A stretch of 44,891 nucleotides of DNA from assembly GCA_013286645.1 (NCBI GenBank), contig JABDFJ010000014.1, positions 1 to 44,891 of the forward strand, in the 5' to 3' direction. A model generated the notes under the pieces. It had not been told where the DNA came from. It did no database searches and worked only from the letters and a program-made list of their open reading frames with translations. How positions within the stretch are numbered: the first letter of the stretch is position 1; every line of letters starts with the position of its first letter. Source of the stretch: Chlamydiota bacterium. Its GTDB lineage: Bacteria > Chlamydiota > Chlamydiia > Chlamydiales > Parachlamydiaceae. This document shows positions 43,552 to 44,891 of the stretch, piece after piece. The position numbers and the translations under genes were made by a program.

Positions 43552-44823
43552 ATGTTTAAAAGCGCACATAAAGCGACCTTTTTGGCTAGCCTAGGGGCTG
43601 GGCTAGAATACTATGATTTCATCATCTATGGGATGATGGCGGGGTATTTAAGTCAGCTTTTCTTTGCCAGTGACTTAGCATGGATAGCATTGCTAAAAGC
43701 TTTTGGAGTCTTTGCTATCGGCTATCTAGCGCGTCCCTTTGGGGGTATCGTATTCGGAATGATCGGGGATACTTTCGGGAGGAAGAAAACCTTCCAAACT
43801 GTCATGGTGCTGATGGCGATTTCAACCTTTTGTATCGGTCTATTGCCAACCTATGCGCAAATAGGGACAACCGCATCTTGTTTGCTTGTGTTGTTGCGCC
43901 TCGTGCAAGGGCTGTCGTTTGGCGCCGAACTACCTGGTGCACTGACGGTGGTGTGTGAATATGCCAAAAAACAAAACCACGGCTCCTATTTTGGTTTTGT
44001 TTTTTCTAGTGTCTGCCTTGGTTCTGCGTTGGCCTCGCTGGTGCTATTTTTGCTTTCTAGTACTATTGAGCAAACACAAATTATGCAATGGGGATGGCGT
44101 ATTCCTTTTCTTTTAGGTGGGGGATTGGCCATTGCTAATTACTATATCCGCAAAAATTTGCAAGAGACTCCCGAATTCCTTCGCGAGCAAAAAGACCAAC
44201 CAGCACGTTCGATTAAAAAGCCTTTCCACACGTTGCTGCAGCGCTATCGCATTGATCTATTGTTGGGTATTGGGATGACGACGCTCATTGCGAGTTTGGT
44301 CATTTTTGCTCTGTATATGCCCACCTATTTGAGTGTTTATTTTGGCTATGCACCTAGTGACATTTATTTGGCCACGACCTGGGCTCTGTTATGGCTTGTC
44401 TTAATGATGCCAGTGTGTGGTTGGATCGCAGATCGCATAGGAAAAGTTCGGGTGATGGTGGCTGCGTCGCTCTTTTTTGGGGCGAGCATTTTAGTCTTTA
44501 TTAACCTTGTAAATGAGGGCGGCTTGTATAGCCTGATAGGCTTTATGCTGATCTATCAAACGCTTCAGGCTTTGCTTACGGTGAGTTGTTATCCGATATT
44601 GGTTGCGCATTTTCCTGTGGAAGTGCGTTATACCGGCTTTGCTATTTGCTATAATGTGACGTATTCGCTGATGGGAGGATTGCCTATTGTGATGACGGGA
44701 CTTATCGAGTTCACGCAAATGCCATTAAGCGCTATCTTTGTGCTTATCTGTTGTGCGCTCCTGAGCGCCATTTGTGTGATCTTACTATCCAAGCGTTCAG
44801 TAGCACAAAGCATTGTAGCTTAG
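43552..44823 (+). CDS. MFS transporter, metabolite:H+ symporter (ProP-like)
   Basis: This 423-residue, 12-helix transporter has the MHS subfamily N-terminus ASLGAGLEYYDFIIYGMMAGYLSQLFF, followed by FAIGYLARPFGGIVFGMIGDTFGRKKTF (the MFS GxxxDxxGRK loop) and LLVLLRLVQGLSFGAELPGALTVVCEYA. The second-half loop GWIADRIGKVRVMV is also present. Family members carry proline/betaine, citrate, shikimate or ketoglutarate; the substrate cannot be chosen here. It probably imports a host metabolite. A palindromic element sits immediately upstream and could supply or disturb its promoter. Confidence 0.88.
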   Translation: MFKSAHKATFLASLGAGLEYYDFIIYGMMAGYLSQLFFASDLAWIALLKAFGVFAIGYLARPFGGIVFGMIGDTFGRKKTFQTVMVLMAISTFCIGLLPTYAQIGTTASCLLVLLRLVQGLSFGAELPGALTVVCEYAKKQNHGSYFGFVFSSVCLGSALASLVLFLLSSTIEQTQIMQWGWRIPFLLGGGLAIANYYIRKNLQETPEFLREQKDQPARSIKKPFHTLLQRYRIDLLLGIGMTTLIASLVIFALYMPTYLSVYFGYAPSDIYLATTWALLWLVLMMPVCGWIADRIGKVRVMVAASLFFGASILVFINLVNEGGLYSLIGFMLIYQTLQALLTVSCYPILVAHFPVEVRYTGFAICYNVTYSLMGGLPIVMTGLIEFTQMPLSAIFVLICCALLSAICVILLSKRSVAQSIVA

Positions 44824-44891
44824 GCTCAAGCCCAATGTCATTAAGTTAAGAGATAAGTAACTTACTATGAAGAGGTTTAAAGAGCTCCAAC

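Overview
The window looks like chromosomal DNA of a Chlamydiae member, most likely an environmental (Parachlamydia-like) amoeba symbiont. This is inference. It rests on a chlamydial-style HemL, RNase R and LeuRS, a DUF2851 protein, two small Inc-like proteins with paired hydrophobic lobes, a transporter with C-terminal HEAT repeats resembling nucleotide translocases, and large coiled-coil candidate effectors. AstB, TamA/TamB and the MHS-type transporter also occur in gammaproteobacteria, so an intracellular gammaproteobacterium is the main alternative. I saw no tRNA, rRNA, CRISPR array or transposase gene.

Layout. 1-8 kb: a LolD/LolC-like ABC exporter, a small secreted protein, and tamA-tamB for outer-membrane assembly. 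8-11.5 kb: a transporter with HEAT repeats, then almost 1 kb of nested non-coding repeats. 11.5-16.4 kb: hemL, facing a tandem duplication of a two-gene cassette (aminoglycoside-phosphotransferase-like kinase plus HAD hydrolase). 16.8-22 kb: a membrane operon of long NfeD protease, short NfeD, FloA flotillin, a one-pass membrane protein and the PLP-homeostasis protein YggS; a DUF4389 membrane protein converges on it. 22.8-27.4 kb: two unusual proteins, one Ser/Thr-rich with a basic KKRK patch and one of 1164 residues joining a nucleotidyltransferase motif to an endonuclease/exonuclease/phosphatase (EEP) domain. 27.5-28 kb: an RHH/YafQ-type toxin-antitoxin pair. 28-35.4 kb: rnr, mag, astB and a YdiJ-like FAD/Fe-S dehydrogenase on the minus strand. 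35.5-38 kb: leuS. 38-43 kb: Inc-like protein, DUF2851 protein, catalase, a DUF4258/YgiT pair and a second Inc-like protein. 43.2-44.8 kb: a large palindromic element and an MHS-type transporter.

The intergenic DNA is the most striking part. It carries at least three families of transposase-free palindromic (MITE-like) elements. Two insertions of identical length (163 bp) can be read directly, each with a 4-bp target duplication. It also carries about ten short-period repeats (mostly 9 bp, some 6-7 bp). Each has its own unit sequence, and several are arranged as hairpins at the 3' ends of genes.
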